26,547 nucleotides of DNA from IMG/VR virus record IMGVR_UViG_3300041955_000190, positions 1 to 26,547 of that record. One strand, written 5' to 3'. The stretch comes from a virus. The notes beneath the pieces were generated by a model. The model ran no database searches. It saw only the letters and a program-made list of their open reading frames with translations, and had not been told where the DNA came from. Position numbers and translations under genes: made by a program. This document shows, piece after piece, positions 1 through 6,254 of the stretch (positions within the stretch are counted from its first letter, which is position 1; the number at the start of each line of letters is the position of its first letter).

Positions 1-299
1 ACGTGCCTCAGATCATGGCTGAGGGTCTCGTCCCCAAACGAGGTCCTCGATCCGTCCAAATGGAATCCGAGGACGGCATCTACCTCTTCAAAACACCAGA
101 AGGTGTTGAGAACGCCCTGACGAACTGGCTTGGCGACGAGTTTGGAGAGGATGAACCCCTAACTTTGTTGGGGGTAGAGCTTCCTCCTGAGGCTCAGAAA
201 CGGCTCAACGAGCAAGGGGACGATCACGCCAGCTATGAGGTTGTTGTGACCACCCCCATCCCCGCGCAATACATTCAAATCCTCTCCGAAGACATATAG
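1..299 (+). CDS. 3' end of an unknown protein, possibly ADP-ribosyltransferase/RNA 2'-phosphotransferase-like (partial)
   Basis: The reading frame is open at the left edge, so the true start lies outside the window; about 98 codons remain, ending with TAG at 297-299. The visible part contains EGLVPKRGPRS, then GIYLF, a WLGDEFGED segment, LPP and a C-terminal TTPIPAQYIQIL. This order (a 'GL.P..G.RS' turn, an 'IYLF' strand, then a 'V...IP...I' strand near the end) is what I recall from short phage proteins with an ART/2'-phosphotransferase-like fold. The N-terminal part that would carry the first catalytic residues is missing, so the assignment is only a suggestion. It is followed by a 46-bp gap holding a candidate promoter. 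Confidence 0.55.
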   Translation, partial: VPQIMAEGLVPKRGPRSVQMESEDGIYLFKTPEGVENALTNWLGDEFGEDEPLTLLGVELPPEAQKRLNEQGDDHASYEVVVTTPIPAQYIQILSEDI

Positions 300-323
300 C
301 CAAGCAACTTTTCGACTTTCTCA

Positions 324-334
324 GTATTAAGTAG
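324..334 (+). promoter_or_regulatory. Candidate phage-specific promoter motif GTATTAAGTAG
   Basis: GTATTAAGTAG lies 12 bases before the ATG of the GIY-YIG gene at 346. The same 11-mer occurs at 3881 before the other GIY-YIG gene, and close variants occur before other genes. There is no clear -35 box, as in T4-type late promoters. Inferred from recurrence only. Confidence 0.4.
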
Positions 335-345
335 GAGAGGTCGAA

Positions 346-1041
346 ATGTTCATCTATCTAATCGTCAACCACATCACGGGAAAATACTATGTCGGCCAGC
401 ACAAGGGCAACAATCTGAAGAAGTATTTTCAACAGAAACTCGGGCACGCTAAGCGTGGAGAATCGAAACGCTCTTACCTTTATAACTCCATGCGTAAACA
501 CCCAGACCCGTCCATTTGGTCAATCCATGCTCTTCTCTCCGACATTCAAACCAAACCCGAACTCGACCAGCATGAGCGGAACTTCATCGCTTTCTTGAAG
601 TCCCAAGACCCCGAGTACGGCTACAACATCTGTCGTGGTGGTGAGGGATTTACTGGACCCCACACTGAACAATGGAAAGAGGAGGCGCGAGCCCGCATGA
701 CGGGACGGACATTTAGCTCTGAGGCGATTGCTAAGATGAGGGCGGCTCCGAAGACTGAGGCTCAATTGGCTAACCTGTCTTTAGGGACAAAGGCTTTGAA
801 GTTCGGAATGTCCCACGAGGATTTTATCAGATCGAGGGTACAACCATTCTCGGCTCAGGCGTGGAAAGGAAACCACCACACAACAGAAACTCGACTTCGC
901 TTAAGTGAAAATCACAGGGGTACTGCCAATCCAATGTATGGAATGGCGTGGTTCTATAACGACCTCCTTCAAGTAACAAAAAGATTCAAAGCCGAGTCCG
1001 CCCCCGATGGTTGGGTTCGTGGAAGAAAGTTTTGGAGGTAG
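346..1041 (+). CDS. GIY-YIG homing endonuclease (free-standing)
   Basis: 231 residues. The N-terminus carries the GIY-YIG core: FIYLIV at residues 2-7 and KYYVGQ at 13-18, followed by a basic helix and E/R-containing segments (HERNFIAFL), then YGYNICRGGEG, which commonly ends the catalytic domain. The C-terminal half has short repeated basic modules (SSEAIAKMRAA, TETRLRLSENHRG) like NUMOD-type DNA-binding motifs, then NPMYGMAWFYND, a tail also common in phage GIY-YIG proteins. These enzymes make a site-specific double-strand break and spread by copying into the cut allele. A strong SD (GGAGAGG) precedes the ATG. Same family as the gene at 3909, but a different sequence. Catalytic activity is inferred from motifs only. 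Confidence 0.9.
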   Translation: MFIYLIVNHITGKYYVGQHKGNNLKKYFQQKLGHAKRGESKRSYLYNSMRKHPDPSIWSIHALLSDIQTKPELDQHERNFIAFLKSQDPEYGYNICRGGEGFTGPHTEQWKEEARARMTGRTFSSEAIAKMRAAPKTEAQLANLSLGTKALKFGMSHEDFIRSRVQPFSAQAWKGNHHTTETRLRLSENHRGTANPMYGMAWFYNDLLQVTKRFKAESAPDGWVRGRKFWR

Positions 1042-1052
1042 CTCGAAATCGG

Positions 1053-1062
1053 GTATTAGACA
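1053..1062 (+). promoter_or_regulatory. Candidate promoter motif GTATTAGACA
   Basis: The stretch AAATCGGGTATTAGA ending at 1060 is repeated exactly before the primase-like gene (ending at 13432). Each copy stands 12-19 bases before a start codon and is followed by an SD. Variant of the GTATTAAGTAG motif. Confidence 0.35.
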
Positions 1063-1081
1063 TGAGAGGATTTTTCCACTC

Positions 1082-1447
1082 ATGTCAGAAATCAAAACCT
1101 ACGATGCGGCTGCTCCCCAGCCCACCCCCACTGGCAACGGCATTGATGTTGCCGTCGTCGCAGCCGAAAAGCTCAAGGCCCTTGGCCTTAACCAAATCGC
1201 AGAGGATATCGAGGATCGCATCCGTCTCGGCGAACGCAAGTACGGCACCCGCCTGAAGGCGTTCAACGGTCGCGAGCCCCTCATGGACCTGTACCAAGAG
1301 GTTCTCGACGGTATCAACTATTCCCAGCAGTGCGTAATCGAAGGACTCGACCCAGAGAGCAATTTCTTCAACGTTCTCGTGTCTCTGGCGATTGGGGTCC
1401 AGAAGGCAATCGAGGCCGAGGCGTGCAAGAAATCTACCAGCGTGTAG
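1082..1447 (+). CDS. Small phage protein of unknown function with 'KYGTRL..FNGR..L.DLYQEVLDG' motif
   Basis: 121 residues from the ATG at 1082; an in-frame GTG at 1007 lies inside the previous gene and is less likely. The central segment ERKYGTRLKAFNGREPL, followed by MDLYQEVLDGINYSQQ, matches a pattern I recall from many short phage and prophage proteins, in which an all-helical core carries G-x-KYG-x-L, NGR and YQE.LD. The acidic and helical pattern resembles small helical NTP-pyrophosphatase-type folds, but no function is established. The stop lies 25 bp inside the next gene, indicating translational coupling. Confidence 0.75.
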   Translation: MSEIKTYDAAAPQPTPTGNGIDVAVVAAEKLKALGLNQIAEDIEDRIRLGERKYGTRLKAFNGREPLMDLYQEVLDGINYSQQCVIEGLDPESNFFNVLVSLAIGVQKAIEAEACKKSTSV

Positions 1448-2511
1448 CCGAGCTTTTCACGGCCAAGATCAACGCGGTGTTTGAGTCGGAAGCCTCCCTT
1501 GAGGCTGAGTTTAAGCAGTTTTTCGCTCTCCCCGCAGTTGAGGCTGACCCCGAAGAGCATTTCAAAAGCGTTGCCGCGCAGCTTCAGCAAACCCCCTCAG
1601 GTGTCGAGTTCAGCCGTACAGACCACTGGTCGGGCATCATTTGGGGAATTCTCGAAGACGCATGGTTGGAAGCTGGTCCCGAAGTCAAGTCCATGCCCAC
1701 GGGCTACGACAAGCTGATGGTGCTGAAGCTCGCCCACCCCCTGCTGGACTACAACATTTTCACTCAGGTGCTCCTGAACCTTCAGGGCTACACGGGCATG
1801 AAGTACGCCGTGGGTGACGCTCAAAAGGAACTGGCGGGCATCAAGGGTAGCTGGAAGCACCCAAAACTCGACCCATTTGCACCCAAAGCCAAAAAGATCA
1901 AGGAAGCCAAGACCACGGATGAGCAGAAATTCAACAACCTCATCAGCCAAGTACGGGCGGTCAACCTGATCGCTCAGTTCGACGGACAGGTGAGTTTCAG
2001 GGTGAGTCCCAAGGGCAGTACGCCAGCCTTCGCAGATAGCCGCAACCTCAGTATGATTGGCGTCGGCGGCGACAAGTACCTGCGGGTATTCCCCAACCTC
2101 AAGCCGTTCTACATCGCTTGGCAGCCGGGGCAGACGCCACAAGTTGCTCATCCCATGATGACAGCGGGGCAGGCCGCTGACGGTACGGTAGGCACCATGC
2201 TTCACGCCGATGGAATTTCTTATTCGTTCGTTTCTAGGTCAGGCGGTGATATCCTCAACGAGGTTCTGTTCTCCCGCAAGATCATGTACGAAGTCTTCCG
2301 AGATTTCGACATCACCAAAGAGACCTGCATCATGATTCCCCGCATGAACTCCGTGCTGGTAGTGACGGCGGTGGACGGGGACCACATCAAGAAGACTTTT
2401 GAGCGCCTCAAAGCGGTTTACCCTGTACTCGAACTGTATGAAGGTGCTAGAATCAAGGAGCTAACAGATGAAGTGGAAAGTGTTCCGCAACAGCCGTTCG
2501 GGGGAGCGTGA
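1423..2511 (+). CDS. Unknown phage protein, 362 aa
   Basis: I place the start at GTG 1423 (VQEIYQRVAELF...), preceded by GAGGCCGAGG and overlapping the upstream gene by 25 bp. Longer in-frame starts add an arginine-rich stretch that is the shadow of the upstream gene. The protein opens with a helical part (residues 1-60) and a Trp-rich segment near DHWSGIIWGILEDAW. A Lys/Pro-rich linker (KHPKLDPFAPKAKKIKEAKTT) leads into a mixed alpha/beta C-terminal half with many aromatic residues. I recognise no family motif. No signal peptide or membrane segment is seen. Confidence 0.75.
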   Translation: MQEIYQRVAELFTAKINAVFESEASLEAEFKQFFALPAVEADPEEHFKSVAAQLQQTPSGVEFSRTDHWSGIIWGILEDAWLEAGPEVKSMPTGYDKLMVLKLAHPLLDYNIFTQVLLNLQGYTGMKYAVGDAQKELAGIKGSWKHPKLDPFAPKAKKIKEAKTTDEQKFNNLISQVRAVNLIAQFDGQVSFRVSPKGSTPAFADSRNLSMIGVGGDKYLRVFPNLKPFYIAWQPGQTPQVAHPMMTAGQAADGTVGTMLHADGISYSFVSRSGGDILNEVLFSRKIMYEVFRDFDITKETCIMIPRMNSVLVVTAVDGDHIKKTFERLKAVYPVLELYEGARIKELTDEVESVPQQPFGGA

Positions 2512-2632
2512 TGCTTCGCAACATACGAACCAAGATAAAACTCATGTGTTCTGCCATGATCCGCGCAACTGTCAGTGCGTTTGCACACTCTGTAAACATG
2601 CGGCACGTCGGGTGAGGAAGCTACGTCCATGA
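2468..2632 (+). CDS. Small Cys/His-rich protein, likely zinc-binding (54 aa)
   Basis: ATG at 2468 lies inside the end of the previous gene (44-bp overlap, different frame). The 54-residue product is basic and has C29, H30, C35, C37, C39, C42 and H44, that is CH-x4-CxCxC-x2-C-x-H, a compact metal-binding pattern. The stop TGA is shared with the next start (ATGA). The overlapping alternative ORF from 2511 (34 aa) has no such pattern and is less likely. Function unknown. Confidence 0.55.
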   Translation: MKWKVFRNSRSGERDASQHTNQDKTHVFCHDPRNCQCVCTLCKHAARRVRKLRP

Positions 2633-2796
2633 AGCACATATTCAAAGTTGAAGCCGAGGGCGATGTCGTTTACATCGAGGCCGAGGACAAGAAGGCGGCT
2701 ACCGCTCGCTTGACCGAAGTCATGGGGCCGATTCCCGCGTCCTTGCTCAAGTGGTCTTCTGTCGAGAAGCTGCCGAAGGGTGAGGAGTTGCTGTGA
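2629..2796 (+). CDS. Small unknown protein (55 aa)
   Basis: Starts at an ATGA overlap with the preceding stop and ends in a GTGA overlap with the next gene, a layout expected for translationally coupled phage genes. The product reads MKHIFKVEAEGDVVYIEAED, then a helix (KKAATARLTEVMG) and SLLKWSSVEKLPKGEEL. Two beta strands followed by a helix and a strand suggest a small alpha/beta fold. Similar short proteins occur in many phages without a known role. Confidence 0.65.
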   Translation: MKHIFKVEAEGDVVYIEAEDKKAATARLTEVMGPIPASLLKWSSVEKLPKGEELL

Positions 2797-3257
2797 ACAA
2801 AACAGAGAAACTAATCGCGGAACGGCAGAAGTTCGTCGAGAAGGTCATTCGCTTTGTCCATGAACTCCTGAACGCCGAAGGCAAGGTGCTCAAGCGCGAG
2901 ACCCACTCGTCTCACATGTACGCACTCCGCGAAATGGAGTTCGAGGGATTTCGGTTTAGGGATGAGGGCTCCTTCACGATGTTCGGCGGCGATGAAGTCG
3001 TGGTCTACTTCCAAGGCTGGAAGGTGTTCGAAGTCAAGTACCATGACATCAAAGAAGCCGAGGTTAAAGAATTCGACATCTCTATGCCGTGTCCGGATTG
3101 GCAGACGCCGTTGATGCGCCAAGGCGTTACCCGGATAGCGGCGAAGATCGATCAAGCCAAGAAGAAGTCCGAAGCTTTGTACGAGAAAGACTTGCAAATC
3201 GGCTCGGCTCAGAATCGGCTTCGGAAGGAAATGGAAAGGCTCAGGCTGGTGAACTAA
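2793..3257 (+). CDS. Unknown protein with terminal helices (154 aa)
   Basis: GTG start overlapping the previous stop (GTGA), preceded by GGTGAGGAG. The N-terminal 35 residues and the C-terminal 45 residues (IAAKIDQAKKKSEALYEKDLQIGSAQNRLRKEMERL) are predicted by eye to be charged helices, the last probably a coiled coil. Between them is a beta-rich core (FRFRDEGSFTMFGGDEVVVYFQGWKVFEVKYHDI). No recognised motif. Ends in a TAATG overlap with the next gene. Confidence 0.7.
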   Translation: MNKTEKLIAERQKFVEKVIRFVHELLNAEGKVLKRETHSSHMYALREMEFEGFRFRDEGSFTMFGGDEVVVYFQGWKVFEVKYHDIKEAEVKEFDISMPCPDWQTPLMRQGVTRIAAKIDQAKKKSEALYEKDLQIGSAQNRLRKEMERLRLVN

Positions 3258-3556
3258 TGGCACTCATTCTGCATTGCGACGGTTGTCACGCTCAGGACGG
3301 TAGTCTCGACGGTAACAAACAGCTTCCGCCTCAGGGAGCACCCGTGGCTACGAATCAGGCCCCACCCCGCATCAAGGTGTGGCGAAATGTTCAGGTTTAC
3401 GGCAAGACATACGATCTTTGCAACCGCTGTGTTGGCAAGATCAACGCGGTTTTGCAGCTACCCAGCGATGCCCCTTTGGACGGCCCGAAGGCCCCCAAGC
3501 TTGTGACGCAGGACAGGCTCGAAGGCATCGACCCAGAGATTTCCGGGCGCTGCTGA
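3257..3556 (+). CDS. Small protein with two CxxC motifs, likely zinc ribbon (99 aa)
   Basis: I take ATG 3257, which overlaps the upstream stop as TAATG, rather than the longer GTG-initiated frame inside the previous gene. C7-x2-C10 and C55-x2-C58 can form a four-Cys zinc site, split by a Pro/Gln-rich linker. It is the last gene of this small-gene operon; an AT-rich promoter region follows. Function unknown. Confidence 0.65.
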   Translation: MALILHCDGCHAQDGSLDGNKQLPPQGAPVATNQAPPRIKVWRNVQVYGKTYDLCNRCVGKINAVLQLPSDAPLDGPKAPKLVTQDRLEGIDPEISGRC

Positions 3557-3596
3557 AAATAATTTTTGCTTTTCCTAGCGAAAATTCCGACTTTCA

Positions 3597-3605
3597 TGGT
3601 AGTAT
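3597..3605 (+). promoter_or_regulatory. Extended -10 promoter TGGTAGTAT
   Basis: TG-G-TAGTAT fits the extended -10 form (TGnTAnnnT) and sits in an AT-rich stretch after the upstream operon (AAAATAATTTTTGC). It is close to the elements at 6646 and 8010. The predicted transcript start near 3612 would lead into the tiny ORF at 3636 and the tRNA-Tyr region. No good -35 box is seen. Confidence 0.45.
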
Positions 3606-3635
3606 GTAGTAGGTGAGGAATCACCGAAGGACATT

Positions 3636-3713
3636 ATGACCCGCGTAACCCTATCACTGTCGCTGTTGTATACCCTGCTTAGCGGGGTTGGCGGCGGTGT
3701 GTTCGAGGGGTAA
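3636..3713 (+). CDS. Tiny ORF (25 aa), possible leader peptide
   Basis: ATG at 3636 follows AAGGA with proper spacing and encodes a hydrophobic 25-residue peptide starting MTRVTLSLSLLYTLLSG. Its DNA resembles another tiny ORF at 12297: both begin ATTATGAnCCG, both contain ATCACT followed by TCG, and both end near a GC-rich arm containing CGGGG. Both stand before tRNA genes. It is followed by an intrinsic terminator and then tRNA-Tyr, so a leader or attenuator role is possible. Confidence 0.35.
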   Translation: MTRVTLSLSLLYTLLSGVGGGVFEG

Positions 3714-3739
3714 CGCTATTCAAACCCGAGAACGACCGA

Positions 3740-3768
3740 GCCGCCCAAAAGGGCGGCTTTATTGTTTT
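3740..3768 (+). terminator. Rho-independent terminator
   Basis: Perfect 7-bp stem GCCGCCC / GGGCGGC around an AAAA loop, followed by TTTATTGTTTT. It ends the short transcript from the 3597 promoter, just before tRNA-Tyr. Confidence 0.8.
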
Positions 3769-3778
3769 GCGGTGAAAT

Positions 3779-3863
3779 GTATGGGTGGGTGAGTGGCTAA
3801 AACCAGCGGTCTGTAAAACCGCCGCCCTCAGGGGCTACGCAGGTTCGAATCCTGCCCCATGCA
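3779..3863 (+). tRNA. tRNA-Tyr(GTA)
   Basis: Class II cloverleaf. Acceptor GTATGGG / CCCATGC (one G-U), anticodon arm GCGGT-CTGTAAA-ACCGC with anticodon GTA and normal U33, a long variable arm (CCCT...GGGG) and T arm GCAGG-TTCGAAT-CCTGC. Discriminator A. The 3' CCA is not encoded, unlike most tRNAs downstream. It lies upstream of a tyrosyl-tRNA synthetase gene. Confidence 0.93.
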
Positions 3864-3880
3864 CTTCCGTGACTTTCCGA

Positions 3881-3891
3881 GTATTAAGTAG
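3881..3891 (+). promoter_or_regulatory. Candidate promoter motif GTATTAAGTAG
   Basis: Identical 11-mer to the one at 324, 17 bases before the second GIY-YIG start. The preceding bases GACTTTC are also shared with the first copy (both have GACTTTC 5-6 bases upstream). Confidence 0.4.
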
Positions 3892-3908
3892 AGTGTTCGG
3901 GAAGGTTC

Positions 3909-4547
3909 ATGATGCAATACACTGTTTATAAAACGGTGAATTCGATCAACGGCAAGTTCTACATTGGGGTTCATAAGACCGAGAACCCCGACGATGACTA
4001 CCTCGGTTCTGGGAAACTCATCAAACGAGCCGTAGCGAAATACGGGGAACAGAGCTTCCAGAAAGAAGTTCTAGCGGTCTTTGAAACCCCGAATGATGCG
4101 TTCGAACTTGAGAAGAAGCTCGTGGCGGAAGTTCTCGGTACCCCGCTGTGCTACAACCTGAAAAATGGCGGCGAGGGCGGATTCGACTGGATAAATGGGC
4201 ATGGGTTGGCTGACCACGTAAAAGCCGCAAGAGCTACACATAAAGCACATGCTCCTGACTTTTACCGACGTATCTGCTTAAAGGCAGCGGCACAAATCAG
4301 GGCGCACGGGTTTTCCCCCGCTGCACGGGAAAAGATTGTGACGACCGTCCGTAAGACTTGGACGGGAAGAAAACACAGCGAGGGTACAAAACAGAAAATG
4401 GCCGTAGCGGGAAGAAAAAGAGTGGGTTCAAATAATTCACAGTTCGGGACCTATTGGGTCACAAAAGATGGGATGAACAAAAAGGTATCCACCGTTCAAT
4501 TTCCACAATTTTTGGAACTGGGTTGGCGACGGGGGAGAAAAGTATAA
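3909..4547 (+). CDS. GIY-YIG homing endonuclease (free-standing)
   Basis: 212 residues; ATG 3909 or 3912 can start it, after GGGAAGG. The N-terminus has YTVYKTVNSINGKFYIGVHKT (GIY and YIG strands), then DDYLGSGKLIKRAVAKYG (catalytic Arg and helix), an acidic ELEKKLV segment and YNLKNGGEGG. The C-terminus has TGRKHSEGTKQKMAVAGRKR, a NUMOD3-like basic module, and NSQFGTYWVTKDGMNKKV, the typical tail of this class. It is inserted between tRNA-Tyr and a second tRNA reading GTA, so tRNA genes may be its homing targets; this is inferred. Confidence 0.92.
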   Translation: MMQYTVYKTVNSINGKFYIGVHKTENPDDDYLGSGKLIKRAVAKYGEQSFQKEVLAVFETPNDAFELEKKLVAEVLGTPLCYNLKNGGEGGFDWINGHGLADHVKAARATHKAHAPDFYRRICLKAAAQIRAHGFSPAAREKIVTTVRKTWTGRKHSEGTKQKMAVAGRKRVGSNNSQFGTYWVTKDGMNKKVSTVQFPQFLELGWRRGRKV

Positions 4548-4550
4548 AAT

Positions 4551-4646
4551 GCACGTCTGGCCGATGCGGTAAGGCAGCGGGCCGTAACCCCGTCTTCCTC
4601 CACAGTGAGGGACTCGATGTAGGTTCGATTCCTACGGCGTGCACCA
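4551..4646 (+). tRNA. Class II tRNA with anticodon loop reading GTA and C33 (Tyr-like, atypical)
   Basis: Acceptor GCACGTC / GGCGTGC pairs fully (one U-G), discriminator A, CCA encoded. D arm GCC...GGC, T arm GTAGG-TTCGATT-CCTAC, long variable arm with CCTC...GAGG. The anticodon arm GCGGG / CCCGT encloses CCGTAAC, so positions 34-36 read GTA but position 33 is C, not the nearly universal U. Isotype Tyr is therefore provisional. Only 16 bases separate its CCA from the synthetase start at 4663. Confidence 0.7.
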
Positions 4647-4662
4647 AGATTGTGAGAAGCGT

Positions 4663-5814
4663 ATGATGGTAGTGCAAACAAAACTGACGGACAGAGCGCT
4701 AGAGATCATTCGCAGTGGCACCGTAGAGATCACGCACGAAGCGGAGTTGGGGGCACTCTTGCAAGAGAACCGACCGCTGACGGTGAAATGTGGGTTTGAC
4801 CCCACCGCGCCGGACATGCACCTTGGTCATGCGGTGCTGTTGCTAAAGTTGCGGCAGTTCCAAGACCTCGGTCACAAGGTGGTTTTTCTGGTTGGAGATT
4901 TAACCGCTACGATTGGCGATCCAACAGGACGGAACGCGCAGCGTCCGCCGATTAGTCGGGTGAAGATTGCGGAGAATGCCGCCAGTTTCAAGAAACAGTG
5001 TTTCACGATTCTGGACTCGACGAAAACAGAGATCGTGTACAACTCGGAGTTGTGGAGTCCGTCAATAGAAGACTTGCTGAAGTTGATGGCTACCACGACA
5101 GTGAGCCAGATGTTGGAACGCGATGATTTCAAAAAGCGTTTTGACGCGGAACAGCCGATCCACTTGCATGAGTTGATGTACCCGCTCCTGCAAGCTATGG
5201 ACTCGGTGAAACTGACCGCTGATGTGGAATTGGGCGGCACGGATCAGAAGCTCAATTTGCTCATGGGCAGGACGCTTCAACGGCACTTTGGAAAGAAGCC
5301 GCAAGTTTGCGTCACCATGCCGATCATCAATGGTCTGGATGGTGTGAACAAGATGTCAAAGTCGCTGGGAAATCATGTCGGCTTGACCGAAGCACCATCT
5401 TCGCAGTTTGCAAAGTTGATGTCCGTGTCGGATGAAATGATGGTGCAGTTCCGACAAGCGCTGTCATTGCCTGATCCTACGGAAGAACATCCAAAGGAAC
5501 AGAAGAAGGAAATGGCACACGCGATAGTGGAGATGCTCCACGGATGCATCGAAGCGGACCGGGCATTCGTTGATTGGGAACTTCAGTTCGAGCTAAAGCA
5601 GGAACCAGAGATGGAGACTGTGACGGTTCCGCGAGATCGACTGGATAGAGTCATTGTCTCGGCTGGGTTGGCGGCATCGAACTCCGATGCGAACCGCATG
5701 ATTAAGTCTGGTGCGGTATCGGTGAACGGCGCGAAGGCAGTGGACAACAAGTTTGAGCTACCAGAATGTTTTGTACTGAAGCTGGGAAGAAACTGGAAGC
5801 GTGTTAGGTTTTAG
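4663..5814 (+). CDS. tyrS: Tyrosyl-tRNA synthetase
   Basis: 383 residues from ATG 4663, chosen because GAGAAG precedes it; an earlier in-frame ATG at 4639 lies inside the tRNA. It charges tRNA-Tyr with tyrosine in the cytoplasm. Class I signatures are present: GFDPTAPDMHLGH (HIGH box HLGH, residues 53-56), GDLTATIGDPTGR, the PLLQAMDSVKLTADVELGGTDQ tyrosine-pocket segment, and KMSKS at 230-234. The C-terminal part (from about residue 325) is an S4-type RNA-binding domain (DRVIVSAGLAASNSDANRMIKSGAVSVNG). The length is normal and all motifs are intact, so it is probably active. It most resembles the TyrZ-like bacterial subtype. It is packed between a class II tRNA reading GTA and the Leu tRNAs, consistent with co-transcription. 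Confidence 0.96.
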   Translation: MMVVQTKLTDRALEIIRSGTVEITHEAELGALLQENRPLTVKCGFDPTAPDMHLGHAVLLLKLRQFQDLGHKVVFLVGDLTATIGDPTGRNAQRPPISRVKIAENAASFKKQCFTILDSTKTEIVYNSELWSPSIEDLLKLMATTTVSQMLERDDFKKRFDAEQPIHLHELMYPLLQAMDSVKLTADVELGGTDQKLNLLMGRTLQRHFGKKPQVCVTMPIINGLDGVNKMSKSLGNHVGLTEAPSSQFAKLMSVSDEMMVQFRQALSLPDPTEEHPKEQKKEMAHAIVEMLHGCIEADRAFVDWELQFELKQEPEMETVTVPRDRLDRVIVSAGLAASNSDANRMIKSGAVSVNGAKAVDNKFELPECFVLKLGRNWKRVRF

Positions 5815-5817
5815 CTT

Positions 5818-5895
5818 GTGCAGGTGAAGGGAACTGGCATACCTTACAGGTCGAGAGCCTGTAGCTTGTGGGTTCGAAGCCCACTCTGCACACCA
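5818..5895 (+). tRNA. Atypical tRNA, loop TCGAGAG (anticodon position reads GAG, C33)
   Basis: Acceptor GTGCAGG / TCTGCAC (one G-U), T arm GTGGG-TTCGAAG-CCCAC, discriminator A and encoded CCA are all good. The D loop GAACTGGCATA is Leu-like. The anticodon arm ACAGG-TCGAGAG-CCTGT puts GAG at 34-36 with C at 33. The variable loop is only 5 nt, whereas genuine tRNA-Leu is class II. It could be a Leu tRNA that lost its variable arm, or a non-translating tRNA. Confidence 0.65.
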
Positions 5896-5900
5896 AATGT

Positions 5901-5988
5901 GTGTCCGTGGCGTAACGGCAGCCGCGCAGCGTTGAGAACGCTGTCCCTAATGACGGGGGTGGAGGTTCGATTCCTCTCGGGCACACCA
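5901..5988 (+). tRNA. tRNA-Leu(GAG)
   Basis: Acceptor GTGTCCG / CGGGCAC, anticodon arm CAGCG-TTGAGAA-CGCTG with U33 and GAG, class II variable arm (TCCC...GGGG), T loop TTCGATT, discriminator A and encoded CCA. Confidence 0.88.
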
Positions 5989-6019
5989 AATTTAAGGGTT
6001 TCAGCATTTGCTGAAGTAC

Positions 6020-6103
6020 GCGGCTGTGGTGGAATGGTATACACGTATGCTTGAGGTGCATATCCCGCAAGGGATGGAGGTTCGAGTCCTCTCAGCCGCA
6101 CCA
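6020..6103 (+). tRNA. tRNA-Leu(GAG), second copy
   Basis: Acceptor GCGGCTG / CAGCCGC perfect, anticodon arm TATGC-TTGAGGT-GCATA with U33 and GAG, class II variable arm (TCCCGCAAGGGA), T arm GGAGG-TTCGAGT-CCTCT, CCA encoded. Same anticodon as the previous tRNA but a clearly different body. Confidence 0.9.
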
Positions 6104-6105
6104 AG

Positions 6106-6249
6106 TTTTGAGAGCACGAGTGGGGGAATTGGCATACCCGGAGCGGAAACGACTCCACGTCCCCGAATTGACGGGGGCTGCGGTGCAGCGTGGCGACGGC
6201 AGTGCGGATTCGAGTTCCGCCTCTGAAAGCTGCAACACCGCTCTCAAAA
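6106..6249 (+). ncRNA. tRNA-like structured RNA closed by a 10-bp stem (about 144 nt)
   Basis: Bounded by a perfect inverted repeat TTTTGAGAGC (6106-6115) / GCTCTCAAAA (6240-6249). Inside are a Leu-type D arm (GGGG-AATTGGCATA-CCC, 6123-6139), GGAG/CTCC (6140-6143/6153-6156), CCCCG/CGGGG (6161-6165/6172-6176), GCTGC/GCAGC (6177-6181/6185-6189) and a perfect T arm GCGGA-TTCGAGT-TCCGC (6204-6220). The normal acceptor is broken (only GAG/CTC pairs next to the T arm) and no CCA follows. It occupies a tRNA-sized slot between two Leu tRNAs. It may be a decayed, enlarged tRNA-Leu or a dedicated RNA. Confidence 0.5.
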
Positions 6250-6254
6250 GTTTT

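Noticed and set aside
1597-2205. 202-codon reverse ORF and other long reverse frames under the polymerase and portal
   Set aside because: They are antiphase shadows of well-supported forward genes and lack start signals and sensible composition.
2511-2615. 34-aa ORF starting in the TGATG overlap
   Set aside because: The overlapping 54-aa frame (2468-2632) has a clear Cys/His metal site and links to the next gene by ATGA, so I preferred it.
4639-4662. Earlier start for the synthetase
   Set aside because: That ATG lies inside the 3' end of the tRNA, and the SD stands before 4663.
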